In this document: one piece after another, positions 22,703-24,210 of the stretch
Layout: every line of letters begins with the position of its first letter
Position numbering within the stretch: position 1 is the stretch's first letter
Source of the DNA: Lentisphaerota bacterium
GTDB taxonomy: Bacteria > Verrucomicrobiota > Kiritimatiellia > RFP12 > UBA1067
DNA: 24,210 nucleotides
Direction: 5' to 3'
Assembly (NCBI GenBank): GCA_015061765.1
Contig: SUVZ01000009.1
Span: 1-24,210, forward strand
Made by a program: the position numbers and the translations under genes
Notes under the pieces: model-generated
The model's input: the letters and a program-made list of their open reading frames with translations, nothing else
Databases searched by the model: none
Told to the model about the DNA's origin: nothing

Positions 22703-23374
22703 ATGAAAATTAAACTCTACCATGGTTCGCCCGTCATTGTTCGAAAGCCTCTGTTTGGGGTTGGGAAGACATACAATGACTATGGGCAGGGATTTTACTG
22801 TACCGAGTCCTTGGATTTGGCTAAGGAATGGAGTGTCGATGAAGGGCGAGACGGATTTGCCAATGTTTACTCGCTTGAAACGGATGGACTGAATGTAGTC
22901 CATCTTAACGAAGCCCCATTTTGCATCATGCACTGGCTTTCCGTATTGTTGCAACATAGGGAGTTTGAACTGGACACCGATCTTGCGGCAGAAGCACGAG
23001 AATATGTTTTATCGCGCTTTCCAGTAGATCTCTCAGACGCGGATGCTGTCATCGGCTATCGAGCGGATGACAGCTATTTCACTTTTGCACGCAACTTTCT
23101 AAATGGTGCAATAACACTTTCAAAGTTATCTGAGGCCATGTATCTCGGGAAACTCGGACTTCAGTTCATGTTGAAGTCGAAGCGTGTCTTTGATAGAATT
23201 GCGTTTGAGGAGGCGATACCGGCTGCCGCATCGGAATGGTATCCGCTAAAGAAGGGACGTGATGACGGGGCACGGCGCTCTTATCGTGACATTCGCAGAG
23301 GTTGCGAGCGCAACGGGCTTTACATCACACGGATACTTGAGGAGGAGATGACAGCTGATGATCTGCGCATATGA
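22703..23374 (+). CDS. DUF3990 protein (ADP-ribosyltransferase-like), putative toxin
   Basis: A 223-residue protein starting at ATG 22703 (MKIKLYHGSP); an ATG-like start at 22655 would lie upstream of the promoter. LYHGS (His7) and YGQGFYCTE (Tyr32), followed by the LAKEWS helix, are the DUF3990 hallmarks and recall the His and Tyr positions of ADP-ribosyltransferases. The third catalytic residue is not assigned by eye. No signal peptide, so cytoplasmic. Expression is probably leaderless. It overlaps the HTH gene by 17 nt. A toxin role is inferred from the two-gene layout and autoregulatory-looking promoter, not shown. Confidence 0.75.
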   Translation: MKIKLYHGSPVIVRKPLFGVGKTYNDYGQGFYCTESLDLAKEWSVDEGRDGFANVYSLETDGLNVVHLNEAPFCIMHWLSVLLQHREFELDTDLAAEAREYVLSRFPVDLSDADAVIGYRADDSYFTFARNFLNGAITLSKLSEAMYLGKLGLQFMLKSKRVFDRIAFEEAIPAAASEWYPLKKGRDDGARRSYRDIRRGCERNGLYITRILEEEMTADDLRI

Positions 23375-23999
23375 CAGAGTTTATCTGGCTCAGGCGCGAG
23401 AAACGCTGGGCGCGATGCTGGACTATGCCGTCTGGGACTGCAAGTTGAGTGCAGATGAATATTTTGCACTTTTCGTTACGTCAGGTCTTGCGGATCGTTT
23501 TGGTCGTGGTGATCCTAAACTCATTTCAGGCATGTCTGGGGTGGAAATCGTATGGGAGACTTTTGCCAGGACGCACTTTACGGAAGAGCGCCCTCGTCCC
23601 CGGTATAACTTGAACCGTAGCAAAGACTATTGGGTCGGCTGGGCGTTGGCTCACTGCCAGTGGGCGACGTCGCTTTCTTTTCGCGAATTGACGCGTTATG
23701 TTCCTCCGTCGCGGATGGCGGGGCTTTATTCGCCTTATCACGAGCGCGATGTGCAGGCCCTTGTGGAGAAGGTCGTTGACATTTGCCGTGCAGGCAAGAA
23801 GGAAACGAATCTAAAGTCAATGCGCCGGAGAAGGGGGCTGTCGCAGTCCGAATTGGCAGAGGCGGCGCATGTGCCTTTGCGGACGCTTCAGCAATACGAG
23901 CAGGGGCAGAAGGATATTCTCAAGGCGAATGTATCGTATGCGGTGTCTCTTGCGCATGTCCTTGGCTGTTCTGTCGAGGAGATGCTGGATTACATCTGA
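23358..23999 (+). CDS. DUF3791-like/XRE helix-turn-helix protein, putative antitoxin and autorepressor
   Basis: A 213-residue protein. Residues about 10-70 resemble DUF3791 (LSADEYFALFVTSGLADRF, ISGMSGVEIVWE). A middle segment (about 88-142, YWVGWALAHCQWATSLSF, ELTRYVPPSRMAGLYSPYHE) is followed by an XRE helix-turn-helix at 151-212 (RRRGLSQSELAEAAHVPLRT, LQQYEQGQKDI). Fusing all three in one chain gives a toxin-binding plus DNA-binding architecture, the expected antitoxin. GGAGGA (23341-23346) precedes the ATG by 11 nt inside the toxin gene. It likely binds the dyad at 22670-22697; that is inference. Confidence 0.75.
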   Translation: MICAYDRVYLAQARETLGAMLDYAVWDCKLSADEYFALFVTSGLADRFGRGDPKLISGMSGVEIVWETFARTHFTEERPRPRYNLNRSKDYWVGWALAHCQWATSLSFRELTRYVPPSRMAGLYSPYHERDVQALVEKVVDICRAGKKETNLKSMRRRRGLSQSELAEAAHVPLRTLQQYEQGQKDILKANVSYAVSLAHVLGCSVEEMLDYI

Positions 24000-24210
24000 C
24001 TTCTCCGTCCCCAATACTTAACTTTTCACCCATTCAACCTTTTAACTTTCACCTGTCCGTACCCGCCCTACACCCCCGCTTTCCTGGAGTTTACCCATTT
24101 TTCGAATGACAAAATGCGTTTGCCCCCGATAAATAAAGGCTGAGGCAGTGATTTTCACCTTTCGGCAACTGGAATAGTCTGTTTTCCAGGTGCGCCGTAT
24201 TGAGTGCCTG
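24000..24210. other. Downstream intergenic sequence
   Basis: No gene is recognisable. At 24018-24052 the minus strand reads GTTAAAAGGTTGAA-like repeats, related to those at 7378-7425. A C/T-rich stretch follows. No convincing terminator is seen after the HTH gene. Confidence 0.4.

Overview
This window appears to come from a Gram-negative, carbohydrate-degrading bacterium with moderately high GC genes. It has many lipoproteins with lipobox cysteines, a LpoB/YcfL-type outer-membrane set, beta-helix polysaccharidases and overlapping ATGA/GTGA gene junctions. My best guess is an uncultured gut- or sediment-type member of the PVC group (Kiritimatiellota/Lentisphaerota/Verrucomicrobiota), but that is inference from gene style; no rRNA or other marker gene is present.

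Left part (1-4.5 kb): the 3' part of a large double beta-helix glycosidase-like gene converges on a small GH20-like TIM-barrel gene. About 1 kb of mostly non-coding sequence follows. It holds a 13-bp inverted repeat, a 48-bp repeat that recurs at 15.4 kb, and the stranded C-terminal (TOBE) end of a sugar ABC-transporter ATPase.

Catabolic part (4.5-15.4 kb): a divergent GntR/FCD regulator faces a four-gene operon (NRAMP-fold transporter, KDPG aldolase, KDG kinase, secreted sialidase-fold/BNR protein). The operon has a sigma70-type promoter overlapped by a 12-bp palindromic operator and ends in a strong intrinsic terminator. A second block has a frameshifted AraC regulator divergent from an FGGY kinase, a DapA/NanA-family aldolase and a sodium:solute symporter (SSF). 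Together they look like uptake and lower Entner-Doudoroff breakdown of sugar acids released from an acidic polysaccharide.

Accessory part (15.1-22.6 kb): the symporter's 3' end is present twice (15094-15348 and 22353-22605, about 97-98% identical) and brackets about 7 kb. That segment holds a decayed IS3-type transposase, an 80-bp palindromic cloverleaf-like element, an AAA/DUF4143 ATPase, a LA_2272-type repeat protein, a small lipoprotein and a four-gene envelope operon (CsgG-like/PEGA, COG3014-type lipoprotein, YcfL-like, LpoB-like). The first repeat copy has the complete 5' gene with a foreign 3' end. The second is 5'-truncated but carries what looks like the native 3' end, which is the pattern expected from single-crossover (Campbell-type) integration.

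Right part (22.6-24.2 kb): a two-gene module with toxin-antitoxin layout, a DUF3990 (ADP-ribosyltransferase-like) protein and a DUF3791-like/HTH protein, is driven by a near-consensus promoter embedded in a 12+12-bp inverted repeat. Three genes (GntR, AraC, DUF3990) each have TATAAT exactly 7 nt before the start codon, which suggests leaderless transcripts.
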